64,000 nucleotides of DNA from Clostridium ragsdalei P11 (GCF_001675165.1 NZ_LROS01000044.1:62001-126000), one strand, 5' to 3'. Positions 26,313-35,544 are shown, numbered from the stretch's first letter. Numbers and translations: made by a program. The notes: generated from the sequence alone by a model not told the origin.

Positions 26313-27257
26313 CTATACAGGATTTTTTCTTAATTTTACTTCTTTCTTAGTTGGATAAATGGTATCAGAATATATATAATCTACCCCCATTTTAGCAGCT
26401 CTTTTAAAATCTTGTCTTCTATCAATTGTCCAACAAAATACCTTTAACCCATCTTTATGAGCCAATTGTACAATTTTCTTAGTAAGAAAATCATATCTGG
26501 AATCTAAAGCTACAGCCCCTATAGACTTCGCATACATATAACCATGGAGTCTGCTATTTGGATTTATAATTGGCATTATACGAATCTGATTATCCTTACT
26601 TTTTAAATATTCCAAAGCTTGATAATTAAATGAATGAACAATGACTTTTTTTTCGTAACCATATTCATGGATAATATCTAAAAATGTATTAATATCTCTA
26701 TTTCTTCTACTTAGAAATTTAATTTCAAATATTGGTACGAGATTGTATTTAGAACATTCCGTCAATGCTTCCTCAAATCGAGGTACTTTTAAATTAGGAT
26801 ATTGAGCTATATTTGCCCCCTTATCAATCTTAAGCTCATCTATTTCGTCTGACGACTTTTTTGTTATTGGTCCCCTTCCATTAGTTGTTCTATTAAGTGT
26901 AGGATCATGGAGTAAATATAAAACACCATCGGAGGAAGAGCATACATCTAATTCTACTCCCCAATATCCCATTTTACCTGCAATATCAATAGCAGGAATG
27001 GAATTTTCAGGAGCAAATCTATTTGCTCCACGATGAGCTATTACTATAGGTTCATTTTGCATTACAGTATTATTAACTTTTTTTGGTATATTGTCTTTTC
27101 TTTTGTAACTTATATCATTTAATTTATTAATTCTTATATTAGACGAATATTTAAGAGAAAGAGAATTGGTATTGTAATAAAAAGTTACAGCCATAACTTT
27201 TAAAAGTAATGCAGTAAACAATATAAGGATAACATTTGTAAATACCTTTTTATAAAT
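26313..27257 (-). CDS. Glycerophosphodiester phosphodiesterase, exported/membrane-anchored
   Basis: GDPD-family enzyme hydrolysing glycerophosphodiesters to glycerol-3-phosphate. IAHRGANRFAPENS carries the catalytic His-Arg; GVELDVCSSSDGVLYLLHD carries the metal Glu/Asp and second His. An N-terminal hydrophobic segment anchors or exports it. The first conventional start is a TTG at 27221 inside that hydrophobic stretch, with no ribosome site. Extending upstream gives YKKVFTNVILILFTALLL, a normal signal segment, beginning at an ATT codon (27255-27257) seven bases after AAGGGGGG. I infer AUU initiation or a mutated ATG. Confidence 0.82.
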   Translation of the reverse strand: MYKKVFTNVILILFTALLLKVMAVTFYYNTNSLSLKYSSNIRINKLNDISYKRKDNIPKKVNNTVMQNEPIVIAHRGANRFAPENSIPAIDIAGKMGYWGVELDVCSSSDGVLYLLHDPTLNRTTNGRGPITKKSSDEIDELKIDKGANIAQYPNLKVPRFEEALTECSKYNLVPIFEIKFLSRRNRDINTFLDIIHEYGYEKKVIVHSFNYQALEYLKSKDNQIRIMPIINPNSRLHGYMYAKSIGAVALDSRYDFLTKKIVQLAHKDGLKVFCWTIDRRQDFKRAAKMGVDYIYSDTIYPTKKEVKLRKNPV

Positions 27258-27419
27258 ACTATTACCCCCCTTATTGATAAAGTCTTAAGCTTAGCTAAAT
27301 ATTTTAGCAGATTTAATTTTAATTTAAAAATACAATACTAGACAAGAACATGATTTTTTTCATCATTGCTCTTCTAATTCTACCATAAATTATCTATAAT
27401 AGTCTAATCTATAAAACAT

Positions 27420-27460
27420 AAAAAAGTTCCTAGGAAAGTAAACTCCCTAGAAACTTTTTG
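27420..27460. terminator. Terminator downstream of the lysine permease gene
   Basis: AAAAAGTTCCTAGG...CCCTAGAAACTTTTT hairpin with A and T tracts on both sides. It ends the minus-strand permease transcript just after the stop codon at 27469. Confidence 0.75.
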
Positions 27461-27468
27461 CCAAAATA

Positions 27469-28932
27469 TTACTTCATATTTTCTACTTCTTTTTCAATAC
27501 TATTAAAATCTACATCCTCTAATTTAATAACTTTTGTACTATGCCTTTTTTTATACCATATCCATAGACCTAAGAATAAAGGCAGTCCTATATATGAAGA
27601 AATAACTCCACCCCAATCTATTTTAGCTTCTCCAAAATAAGTAATACCTTGACCCAAGATAACCACAATGCAAAGTACAAGTGCTATAATCGGACCCAGT
27701 GGAAATAATTTAGCTTTATATTTTAATTTACTAAAATCACGTTTTTGAAAAACATATGCCTTTCTAAAGCGATAATGGCAAAGTGCTATTCCAACCCATG
27801 CTACAAATCCTGCTAGTCCTGAAGCTGCTACCAGCCATACATACACTGTAGTTTCTGCATAAAATCCAGTTAAAAAACAAGCAGATGCCACTATAGTAGT
27901 AAGTATAAGTGAATTTACTGGTACTCCCCTTGAATTAACTTTTGCAAAACATGCAGGTGCATTTTTTTCTTTAGCCATAGAATATAACATTCTTGTTGAA
28001 GCATACATTCCAGAATTTCCTGCAGATAGAACTGAGGTTAAAACAACTGCATTCATAAGAGAAGCTGCCCCTGCTATACCTGCCTTTTGAAATACCATCG
28101 TAAAAGGACTTGTATCAACTCCTGCATTCATATAAGGTATAAGAGCTCCTACTACAAATATTGTACCTATATAAAATAATATTATTCTCCAAAATACAGC
28201 ATTAATTGCCTTTGGTATAGTTTTTTCTGGATTTTCACTTTCTCCTGCTGCTATACCTATAAGCTCTGTACCTTGAAAAGAAAATCCTGCAATTAAGAAA
28301 ACTAAAAATATAGATTTAAAACCACCTACAAAAGGTGCATCTCCTACTGTAAAGTTTTTAAATCCTACAGGTTTTCCATTAAATATTCCACAAATAGTTG
28401 CCACACCTACAATTAAGAATACGATAACTGTAAAGACCTTAATACCTGCAAACCAAAATTCTGATTCTCCATAAGCTTTTGCAGACAATAAATTAAGTCC
28501 AACTATAAGTACTAAAAAACATATACTCCATATAATAGATGGTACACCTGGAAACCAAAATTTCATTATCAAGGCCCCTGCTACCATTTCTGTTGCAACA
28601 GTTATAGCCCAATTGTACCAATAGTTCCATCCAAGTGCAAACCCCAGTGCAGGATCTACAAACTTAGTGGCATATGTACTAAAGGAACCTGAATCAGGCA
28701 TGTACGTTGCCATTTCTCCTAAACTTGTCATTAAAAAATAAACCATAACTCCTATACAGCCATAAGCCACAAGTGCTCCTCCAGGACCCGCCTGTTTAAT
28801 CGTAGCTCCTAGAGCTAAAAATAACCCTGTTCCTATAGCTCCGCCCAAAGCAATCATATTTAAATGCCTGGCTTTAAGACCTCTTTTAAGTTCATAGGTC
28901 CCCTCTTGTTTTTGTTCTGCAACACTCTGCAT
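27469..28932 (-). CDS. lysP: Amino-acid permease, probably lysine-specific (LysP)
   Basis: A 487-residue APC-superfamily transporter with about 12 membrane segments. The N-terminal signature is GLKARHLNMIALGGAIGTGLF, and GFSFQGTELIGIAAGES is in the middle. Sequence alone says amino-acid permease of the LysP/GabP/AroP group; the lysine riboswitch directly upstream makes lysine the likely substrate. Its transcript begins with that riboswitch and ends at the hairpin at 27420-27460. GGGGG precedes the ATG. Confidence 0.9.
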   Translation of the reverse strand: MQSVAEQKQEGTYELKRGLKARHLNMIALGGAIGTGLFLALGATIKQAGPGGALVAYGCIGVMVYFLMTSLGEMATYMPDSGSFSTYATKFVDPALGFALGWNYWYNWAITVATEMVAGALIMKFWFPGVPSIIWSICFLVLIVGLNLLSAKAYGESEFWFAGIKVFTVIVFLIVGVATICGIFNGKPVGFKNFTVGDAPFVGGFKSIFLVFLIAGFSFQGTELIGIAAGESENPEKTIPKAINAVFWRIILFYIGTIFVVGALIPYMNAGVDTSPFTMVFQKAGIAGAASLMNAVVLTSVLSAGNSGMYASTRMLYSMAKEKNAPACFAKVNSRGVPVNSLILTTIVASACFLTGFYAETTVYVWLVAASGLAGFVAWVGIALCHYRFRKAYVFQKRDFSKLKYKAKLFPLGPIIALVLCIVVILGQGITYFGEAKIDWGGVISSYIGLPLFLGLWIWYKKRHSTKVIKLEDVDFNSIEKEVENMK

Positions 28933-29001
28933 TTTTTTCCCCCCTTATCGGTTTTTAATTTCCGATAAGTGATATAACTAAGACGGACATAAGGTGATCA
29001 T

Positions 29002-29033
29002 AAAAATAACCTTGAGAGTACACTCAAGGTTAT
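29002..29033 (-). terminator. Riboswitch-controlled intrinsic terminator before lysP
   Basis: On the minus strand ATAACCTTGAGTGTAC and CTCAAGGTTAT form a strong stem followed by TTTTTA. It lies between the lysine aptamer and the permease start, as expected for transcription termination when lysine is bound. Confidence 0.85.
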
Positions 29034-29055
29034 ATAAAGACATATTAATCCTATA

Positions 29056-29232
29056 ACGAATGATAGCTCTCCACAAATTAACCTTGTGACAGTTTTACAT
29101 ATATTTTATGTAAACCCAATTACTTAGCATTAAAGCATCTGCTAAATAACTTCGGCAAAATTTCCTTTCAAGTTGTATCATAGTGCTTAACTCCTCAACT
29201 CTACTCTTAAATTCTGCACCTCTACCTCAGTT
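29056..29232 (-). ncRNA. Lysine riboswitch (L-box) aptamer
   Basis: The minus strand reads GAGGTAGAGGTGC at the 5' end (29216-29228), then AAGAGTA, GGAGTTAA, GCCGAAG, TTGGGTTTAC, AACTGTCACAAGG and TTGTGGAGAGCTATC at the 3' end (about 29062-29076). These are the conserved blocks of the lysine riboswitch in order and at the right spacing. It is followed by a terminator and the permease. It makes up most of the 28933-29343 gap. Confidence 0.92.
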
Positions 29233-29343
29233 ATTCACTTATATTAATATATTATGAACTAAAATTTTAAGTTAGTCAATAGATTTTATACTCTAAAGTA
29301 CATTTTGTAAAAATATTATTGAATATGCAAAAAATATATCAGA

Positions 29344-31164
29344 TTAATTGTCAGGTACATTAATTCCTGCCATTTTCATAAGATACAGAGCATTTCTCGT
29401 TTTCGATGCACCTCTATGCAATTTATAATCAAACTGTATTTTATTATCTTTATAATATTCTCTAAAATGATAATTTTTTACTCTTTCATTACTTTCATTC
29501 TCTATATCACATAATTCCAAATCATGAGTTGATACCATACCACAGGTATTAGAGTCCATCAATTCATTTATAAGTATCTTGGCTCCAGTGTGCCTATCTA
29601 TAGAATTAGTACCTTTAAATATTTCATCTAATAAGAAAAAAATATTTTCTCCTCTATTAGCAGCTTCTACAATAGATTTTATTCTCAAAATTTCTCCATA
29701 AAAAGAAGATATATTTTTTTCTAAATTGTCACTTATTCGCATACAGGTGTAAATACTCATTATAGAACAACAAAATGATTTTGCACGAACCGGTGCCCCC
29801 GAATAAGCAAGTACTAAATTTATACCTGCTGTTCTTAAAAAAGTACTTTTCCCCGACATATTTGATCCTGTGATAAGTGCTACTTTAGAATTTTTGCCCA
29901 AATCTAGATTATTACAAACTGCCTTATCCCCTAAAAGAGGATGTGCCATGGAATCTGCTTTTAAGACTAAGGATTTATCCAAAATTTCAGGCATTGTCCA
30001 ACTTGAATGCTCAAATGCTATAACTGCAAGACTACTCAACATTTCAAATTTTCCAACAGTTTCAATCCATCCATAAAGCTCACTGCCATTTTGTTCCCTC
30101 CACTTTTCAAAGGCAAACATACACTGATAATCCCAAAGGAAAAATATATTAAGTATTATATAGGCAATGTTCTGGCGCTGAGATATGCTCTCTGATATCC
30201 TTTTTAGTTTATATATTTCTTCTGCTGCATTTTTTAATTTTCCATTTTGTTTTTTAAATAGCATACTTTTTAAGTCATTTAAGTAATCACACTGAAATTC
30301 TTCTTTGCATATTAAGGATATGGTTTTTTCATAAGATCTTATATTACTTTTTAAATTGAAAACCGTGTTTAAAGTACTAAATCTGTTTTTAGCCCCTGGT
30401 AAAAGTAAAATTATTTGAACTACAAGTGCTGCATACCCTATAGAATTATTAAAAAAGTGAAATACAAAACTCATAAGCAAAAGCATTATAGTTACAATAG
30501 GAATTATTTTAAATACACCTATAATGTATTTATTTCTGTACATTGAATTCTCAGTTGAAACTATTTCTTTAAGCTTTGAAACACTCTCCCTATCATCTTC
30601 TATGGATGAACTCTGTGCCTCTAGATGCTGTCTCCACTTTAATTTGTGGGACAATTCCAAAACTGCACTTTGTCTTTTTTCTATATCTTTAGAATTTCCT
30701 AAAGGTGATGACAGCACATTTTTTAAGTTTTCCTTTCCAAGATAAGTATTACAGCAATTAATACATTGAAATAATGAGTTTTCACCAAATATATCAAGAT
30801 CCCAGGAATAATTATGCTCTACATCCTTAAAACTTTCCCCTTTTTCGTTAAATTCTTTCCAATCACCAACTATTCTTTTTAGCGAATTACAATTTATTCT
30901 TACTAGTTTTTTTGTAAAATCTGTATTTTGTTTTAACTTTTCATGGATTCTTACAGCAAGTACAAACAATATAGCTGAAACCAGGAAAATACTTAAACTC
31001 ATATAGTGATAGTTTTTAATATAGAAACCTACTATAAAGATTATTCCTAGCAAAAATATTAAAAAACGTAACCTACTCATACGTACTGCAGCAGAACTTT
31101 GCCTTTTCACAAGATGGTCGTAATGTTTTTTTCTTCTGCAGTAGATTTTTTCAATTTCCTTCAA
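29344..31164 (-). CDS. Membrane-associated MutS-like ATPase
   Basis: A 606-residue protein with two hydrophobic pairs (about residues 32-70 and 215-258) and a C-terminal MutS domain V ATPase: Walker A GSNMSGKST, Walker B FFLLDEIFKGTNSIDRHTG and the VSTHDLELC switch. It lacks the mismatch-binding domain I of MutS1 and the Smr domain of MutS2. So it belongs to the poorly studied membrane MutS homologs common in clostridia and Bacteroidetes. It starts at TTG behind AGAGGAG. The role is unknown, but repair of ordinary mismatches is unlikely. Confidence 0.82.
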   Translation of the reverse strand: MKEIEKIYCRRKKHYDHLVKRQSSAAVRMSRLRFLIFLLGIIFIVGFYIKNYHYMSLSIFLVSAILFVLAVRIHEKLKQNTDFTKKLVRINCNSLKRIVGDWKEFNEKGESFKDVEHNYSWDLDIFGENSLFQCINCCNTYLGKENLKNVLSSPLGNSKDIEKRQSAVLELSHKLKWRQHLEAQSSSIEDDRESVSKLKEIVSTENSMYRNKYIIGVFKIIPIVTIMLLLMSFVFHFFNNSIGYAALVVQIILLLPGAKNRFSTLNTVFNLKSNIRSYEKTISLICKEEFQCDYLNDLKSMLFKKQNGKLKNAAEEIYKLKRISESISQRQNIAYIILNIFFLWDYQCMFAFEKWREQNGSELYGWIETVGKFEMLSSLAVIAFEHSSWTMPEILDKSLVLKADSMAHPLLGDKAVCNNLDLGKNSKVALITGSNMSGKSTFLRTAGINLVLAYSGAPVRAKSFCCSIMSIYTCMRISDNLEKNISSFYGEILRIKSIVEAANRGENIFFLLDEIFKGTNSIDRHTGAKILINELMDSNTCGMVSTHDLELCDIENESNERVKNYHFREYYKDNKIQFDYKLHRGASKTRNALYLMKMAGINVPDN

Positions 31165-31200
31165 GTATATTTCTCCTCTTTTCTCACTACGTCTATGTTT

Positions 31201-31632
31201 TTATTTGCTATTTTTTAGCCTACTTACTTTTAACTCATCAAAATAATCTTTTATCTTCAGATCCATGCCTAATATATGACTTGATATCCAATTGTACACA
31301 AAATCCAAAATATCCAAAATTGATTTTTGTGTATCTTCATCTATTTCATCTAAATCCAAGCTCTCTATTTTTTCTATAAATTTATCATGCACTCGTTTTT
31401 GTTCCGAATAACCTGGATAGTCATACATTTTCATAATCTTTTCTTCATCCTCAAAGTGATAAACAGTATACTCTTTTAAATCGTCAATTAAATTTAAAAT
31501 ATCACCAAAATAGTCCACATGATTTTCATTGACAGCTAACTCATATATGGACTGTCCTATTTCAAATAACTTTTGGTGCTCATCATCTATTCTCTTAATT
31601 CCACAAGCATATTCATCTTTCCATTCAAACAT
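31201..31632 (-). CDS. Bacteriohemerythrin
   Basis: A 143-residue single-domain hemerythrin binding a di-iron-oxo site for reversible O2 binding. Expected ligands are visible: RIDDEHQKLFE (H), YTVYHFEDEEKIM (H, E), HDKFI (H) and WISSHILGMDLKIKDYF (H, D). It is a stand-alone soluble form behind AAAGGAAG. It follows the membrane MutS-like gene's start by 36 bp, on the same strand upstream, and may be co-transcribed with it. Confidence 0.92.
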   Translation of the reverse strand: MFEWKDEYACGIKRIDDEHQKLFEIGQSIYELAVNENHVDYFGDILNLIDDLKEYTVYHFEDEEKIMKMYDYPGYSEQKRVHDKFIEKIESLDLDEIDEDTQKSILDILDFVYNWISSHILGMDLKIKDYFDELKVSRLKNSK

Positions 31633-31765
31633 AGTATACTTCCTTTCTAAATATTTTATTGTAAAATTTGATAAATAAGTTTAATTTCTATAACTTACTG
31701 ATTGTGCTGCTTCTATACATATTATTATAACAAAATTTGAATTAGTAAACTACTACTAATTTAAA

Positions 31766-31792
31766 ACGCCGCCGGAATAATACCGGCGGCGT
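31766..31792 (-). terminator. Very GC-rich hairpin terminator
   Basis: ACGCCGCCGG...CCGGCGGCGT with a 7-base loop, followed by TTTTAAATT on the minus strand. It terminates the holin-like gene. The 10-bp all-GC-type stem stands out in this AT-rich DNA. Confidence 0.8.
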
Positions 31793-31839
31793 AAAGAAAA
31801 TAAAAAATTATTCACTTATTGGATCTGTAGGAAATATTT

Positions 31840-32202
31840 TTACATAACCCTTCCTGGAATTACGGCATCTAATATTCCAATAACTACTGCTGCCAAAATA
31901 GCTCCTACTATGGTAACTCTCATATATGGAACTAAAAATTGAGTTAAATATAATATTACAGCTGCAATTACAAAACCTTTTACTCCCTTTCCAAAAGGAG
32001 AAGCATCTACATTCATAAATCTTTCTACTAAATAATCTATTAAACTTATTACAACTGCTGCAGCTACATATGACCATAATCCTGATATTTTGAAACCAGG
32101 TGTTAAAAATGAAGTTATTGCCAATACAACTACTGTTAAAACAAATCTTAATATATAACCTCCCAATGTAGATCTTTCAGGTTGTTTATTTGTATCACCC
32201 AT
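31840..32202 (-). CDS. Phage holin family 4 / YvlD-like membrane protein
   Basis: A 120-residue protein with four predicted membrane segments (about residues 15-35, 40-60, 72-90, 98-118). It matches the Phage_holin_4_2/YvlD family, which despite the name is usually chromosomal and not phage lysis-related. In Bacillus, YvlD relatives belong to envelope-stress regulons. The ATG at 32202 behind AAAGGAG is preferred over one 12 codons upstream. No phage genes are near. Confidence 0.8.
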   Translation of the reverse strand: MGDTNKQPERSTLGGYILRFVLTVVVLAITSFLTPGFKISGLWSYVAAAVVISLIDYLVERFMNVDASPFGKGVKGFVIAAVILYLTQFLVPYMRVTIVGAILAAVVIGILDAVIPGRVM

Positions 32203-32423
32203 GGAAGTCACTCCTTTTTCAATAAAATATTTATTCACTTATATTTTTACCTAAAACATAAAAAATATTTAAAAATAAAAAATTTTTTAAATAGAAGTTA
32301 TAACTATTTTATTTTTAGATAAAACTAAATTCAAAATGAATATTGACAAAATTTAAGAAAAAAGGTATAAGTAATATTGTCTGTATAGTAAATACTTATA
32401 AATTACTAAAAAGGAGTGTAACA

Positions 32424-32750
32424 ATGAAAACATTTCAAACTCTTATTGATGAAACTTTACAAGCCAAAGATTTAGATGAGTTAGAATCTGCTGCAGATCT
32501 ATTTCAATTTGGTATAGAAAAAGGATATTATAATCAAAGACAGTCAAATGAATTTAACACTACATACTGGAAAATAAAAAATAAATATTTGGCTTATGAA
32601 ATTGCAAATCAGATAAAATACAGTAAACTGGACATTTTGACTATAGTTATTAATGCACCAGTGAATATAAAAGACAATAAGTCAGAACTTTTAAGCTATG
32701 TAAATGGCCGTATAAAAGCACTTAGAGGTAAAATATCTGGAATCAAATAG
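32424..32750 (+). CDS. Conserved-looking hypothetical protein, 108 residues
   Basis: A small, soluble, mostly helical protein (MKTFQTLIDETLQAKDLDELESAADLF...) with no membrane segment or recognised motif. AAAGGAG lies 7 bases before the ATG at 32424, and the gene ends in a good hairpin terminator, so it is a real expressed gene. It lies next to the SASP gene in the opposite orientation. I do not recognise the family. Confidence 0.6.
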   Translation: MKTFQTLIDETLQAKDLDELESAADLFQFGIEKGYYNQRQSNEFNTTYWKIKNKYLAYEIANQIKYSKLDILTIVINAPVNIKDNKSELLSYVNGRIKALRGKISGIK

Positions 32751-32753
32751 TGC

Positions 32754-32790
32754 AAAAGCCAGATGAAACTATCATCTGGCTTTTACCTAT
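32754..32790. terminator. Shared terminator between the 108-residue gene and the SASP gene
   Basis: AAAAGCCAGATGA...TCATCTGGCTTTT hairpin with A/T tracts, placed between two convergent genes. Confidence 0.85.
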
Positions 32791-32800
32791 ATTCAATATC

Positions 32801-33001
32801 TTATTTTAAGCCCTGTTCATAGGCCTGAACCATCTTTTTAACCATGTTTCCACCTACGGAACCTGCTTCTCTAGATGTAAGATCTCCATTATAGCCTTCC
32901 TTTAAATCTACTCCTACTTCTCTAGCTGATTCCATTTTAAATTTATCTAAAGCCTCTTTAGCTTGTGGAACTAAGACTCTGTTTCCTCTACTGTTTGCCA
33001 T
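32801..33001 (-). CDS. Alpha/beta-type small acid-soluble spore protein
   Basis: A 66-residue DNA-coating spore protein. The conserved AREVGVDLKEGYNGDLTSREAGSVGG region contains the germination protease cleavage site around the Glu in this block, and GNMVKKMV is the second signature. It saturates spore DNA and protects it, then is degraded at germination. The ATG at 33001 behind GGAGGGG is the start; the upstream in-frame codons are leader. It is expected to be transcribed by SigG in the forespore. Confidence 0.95.
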   Translation of the reverse strand: MANSRGNRVLVPQAKEALDKFKMESAREVGVDLKEGYNGDLTSREAGSVGGNMVKKMVQAYEQGLK

Positions 33002-33129
33002 AATTGTTCCCCTCCTCATTTTTAAATTATTTGTTTTGTATTACACTATCAGTTTGCTCCATATAAAAATTATTACTCTATAAAATTAAATGAAAATATA
33101 CTATATTATAGGGTATCTAGAAACTTTTA

Positions 33130-33190
33130 TAAATGAAAATTTTTCTCTATTATACTGTAAAAAGCCTTAAATTTAAAGCTTTTTGAAACT
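33130..33190 (+). repeat. Degenerate fragment of the inverted-repeat element family
   Basis: GAAAATTTTTCTCTATTATACTGTAAAAAGCC and TTAAATTTAAAG resemble the left inner part of the element at 35.7 kb (GGAAGATTTTTCTCC...ATTACACTACGG, TTAATTTAAAAG). Neither arm is preserved. Confidence 0.4.
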
Positions 33191-33247
33191 TTGCATGATT
33201 AAAGTAGTATAATAAATATAAGTTAATTTTAAAAGCAGGTGATTTTA

Positions 33248-34087
33248 TTGTATAAAAAAGGAGATTTTCACTTACATACTAATGCTTCGGATGGTAACTT
33301 ATTTCCGTCAAAACTAGTATGTATGGCAAAACGAGAAGGTGTTGATATTATTGCAATAACAGACCATGACACCTTATCTGGTATAGATGAATCTTTAAAA
33401 GAAGGAGAAAAAATAGGTATCAAAGTTATTCCTGGAATAGAATTATCTACCTTGTATGAAAATAGAAGCGTTCACATACTGGGGTATTTTAAAGATATCT
33501 CTCATATATCTCCAAAATTCAAAGACTTTTTAAAAGAAATGAACTTATACAGAATAAACAGAGCAAAAAAAATAGTAAATAATTTATATAAATTTTTCAA
33601 TATAAAACTTGATTTTGAAAACATATTAAAGATAGCTAATGGAGTTGTAGCAAGACCCCATATAGCAAAAGCCATAATAAATGCAGGTTATAATTACAGT
33701 TTTGATTACATATTTTCAAATTTTATAGGAGATTCCAGTCCTGCCTACGTTCCAAACAAAAAACTTTCTACAATAGAAGGAATAAAAATGCTTACGTCTT
33801 TAAGTGCTATGGTTGTACTTGCCCACCCTGTACTTGTAAAAGATATAAATATAGAAGATTTAATCAAGCTTCCATTTCATGGTATAGAAGCTATTTATCC
33901 TGCTAATAAAGTTTGTGATACAGAGAAATTCATAAAGTATGCTAAAAAGTATAAAAAAATCATAACTGCAGGATCTGATTTCCATTCTACAAACAAAAAA
34001 AGTTTAAAGCACGGTCATACTATAGGTGAAGTTTATTTAGATGAAAATCAAATAAATGATTTTTTAAGCAAACTTAAAAGTTTATAG
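33248..34087 (+). CDS. PHP-domain phosphoesterase (TrpH/YciV-like)
   Basis: A 279-residue metal-dependent phosphoesterase of the PHP family, related to 3',5'-nucleoside bisphosphate phosphatase/RNase AM. Metal ligands include FHLHTNASDG, AITDHDT, PGIELS, ARPHIA, VLAHP and GSDFHS. A TTG at 33248 with AGGTGA just upstream fits the family N-terminus (YKKGDFHLHT). The alternative GTG at 33239 lacks a ribosome site. A hairpin follows the stop. Confidence 0.85.
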   Translation: MYKKGDFHLHTNASDGNLFPSKLVCMAKREGVDIIAITDHDTLSGIDESLKEGEKIGIKVIPGIELSTLYENRSVHILGYFKDISHISPKFKDFLKEMNLYRINRAKKIVNNLYKFFNIKLDFENILKIANGVVARPHIAKAIINAGYNYSFDYIFSNFIGDSSPAYVPNKKLSTIEGIKMLTSLSAMVVLAHPVLVKDINIEDLIKLPFHGIEAIYPANKVCDTEKFIKYAKKYKKIITAGSDFHSTNKKSLKHGHTIGEVYLDENQINDFLSKLKSL

Positions 34088-34099
34088 TTTTAAAAATAA

Positions 34100-34140
34100 T
34101 CTGCAGAGGCTTTAATTAAGTTAAAGTCTCCACAAATTAT
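34100..34140. terminator. Hairpin between the convergent PHP and M18 genes
   Basis: AGAGGCTTTAATTAAGTTAAAGTCTC-type stem in a 56-bp spacer between convergent stops. Confidence 0.5.
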
Positions 34141-34143
34141 TTC

Positions 34144-35544
34144 TTATATTTCTTTTAGAAATGCAACGTATCCTTTTACAGCTTCATATATGTCTGCTTT
34201 ACTTGCTACTTCCCAAGGTGCATGCATATTGTGAAGTGCTATTCCACAATCTATAACTTGCATATTGTACTCCGCCAGTATATAAGCTATAGTTCCACCA
34301 CCGCCCTGGTCTACCTTGCCAAGTTCTGCTGTTTGCCAGGATACATCGTTTTTATCCATTATATTTCTTATTTCAGCTATATATTCTGGGTTTGCATCAT
34401 TACAACCTGATTTTCCTCTTGCACCAGTATATTTGTTAAATACTACTCCCTTTCCAAAATATGCTGCATTATTTTTATCCATTACAGAAGGATAATTTGG
34501 ATCAAAGGCAGCGCTTACATCAGAAGACAGCATTTTCGAATTTGTTAAAGCCCTTCTAAGTTTTAAATCGCTGTATTCTTCGCATAGTGACATTACTTCA
34601 GCTACTGTATTTTCAAAAAACCTTGATTGCATTCCTGTAGCTCCTACACTTCCTATTTCTTCTTTATCTACTAAAAGAGTAACACAGGTCTTGCTTGGAT
34701 TTTCTATTTTCATCATAGCATCAAAAGAAGTATAGGCACATATTTTATCATCATGGCCATAAGCCATAACCATACTACTGTCAAGTCCAAAATCTCTGGC
34801 AGGCCCTGCTGGAACTACTTCTAATTCTGCAGATACAAAATCCTCTTCTTCTATTCCATATTTGTCGTTTAAAATTCTCAATATGTTCTTTTTTACTCTA
34901 TTTTTAGCTTCTTTATCCTCTATTGGAATACTTCCAATTAGAACATTTAAATCTTCTCCTTCTACAACTTTATTTCCTTTCTTATCCATCTGGTCTCCTG
35001 CAAGATGTACAAGTAAGTCAGATACTCCAACTACAGGATCTCCATCCTCTTCTCCTATTACTATTTCTACCTTAGTTCCATCTTTTTTTATAACTACACC
35101 ATGAATGGCAAGTGGAAGGGTAACCCACTGATACTTCTTTATACCTCCATAATAATGGGTGTCAAACAATGCAAGATCAGCATCCTCATAAAGAGGATTT
35201 TGCTTTAAATCAAGCCGTGGAGAGTCTATATGAGCTCCAAGTATCCTCATCCCTTTTTCCATATTCTCCGTACCTATTACAAAAAGAGCTAAATTTTTAT
35301 TCTTATTATTAGCATAAACCTTATCTCCTGCTTTTAAAGTAGATTTTGCATTCATTATATCCTCTATATTTTTATATCCGTTTTTTTCAGCTCTCAATAT
35401 AAATTCTTTTACACATTCTCTCTCTGTCTTGCATTTAGACATAAATTTTTCGTACTCATCTGAAATTTTAAAGAGTATTTTAAAATCTTTTTTTGAATAT
35501 TTGTCCCATGCATATTTATATTCCTTAGTTAAACTTTTTGACAT
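34144..35544 (-). CDS. M18-family aminopeptidase
   Basis: A 466-residue cytosolic zinc aminopeptidase. The metal-binding motif GAHIDSPRLDL, the DKEEIGSVGATG catalytic Glu region and the late HNMHAPWEV His motif are all present. It trims N-terminal residues from peptides in general turnover. Length and layout match the clostridial type. The ATG is preceded by GAGGAGAG. It stands alone. Confidence 0.93.
   Translation of the reverse strand: MSKSLTKEYKYAWDKYSKKDFKILFKISDEYEKFMSKCKTERECVKEFILRAEKNGYKNIEDIMNAKSTLKAGDKVYANNKNKNLALFVIGTENMEKGMRILGAHIDSPRLDLKQNPLYEDADLALFDTHYYGGIKKYQWVTLPLAIHGVVIKKDGTKVEIVIGEEDGDPVVGVSDLLVHLAGDQMDKKGNKVVEGEDLNVLIGSIPIEDKEAKNRVKKNILRILNDKYGIEEEDFVSAELEVVPAGPARDFGLDSSMVMAYGHDDKICAYTSFDAMMKIENPSKTCVTLLVDKEEIGSVGATGMQSRFFENTVAEVMSLCEEYSDLKLRRALTNSKMLSSDVSAAFDPNYPSVMDKNNAAYFGKGVVFNKYTGARGKSGCNDANPEYIAEIRNIMDKNDVSWQTAELGKVDQGGGGTIAYILAEYNMQVIDCGIALHNMHAPWEVASKADIYEAVKGYVAFLKEI

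Noticed and set aside
31808-32077. Cys- and Ser-rich 89-residue frame
   Set aside because: It is a frame-shifted shadow of the holin-like gene, which has the correct start and membrane pattern.
31840-32202. Prophage lysis gene
   Set aside because: The holin-4 family name is misleading; no other phage genes are near and such YvlD-like proteins are chromosomal.
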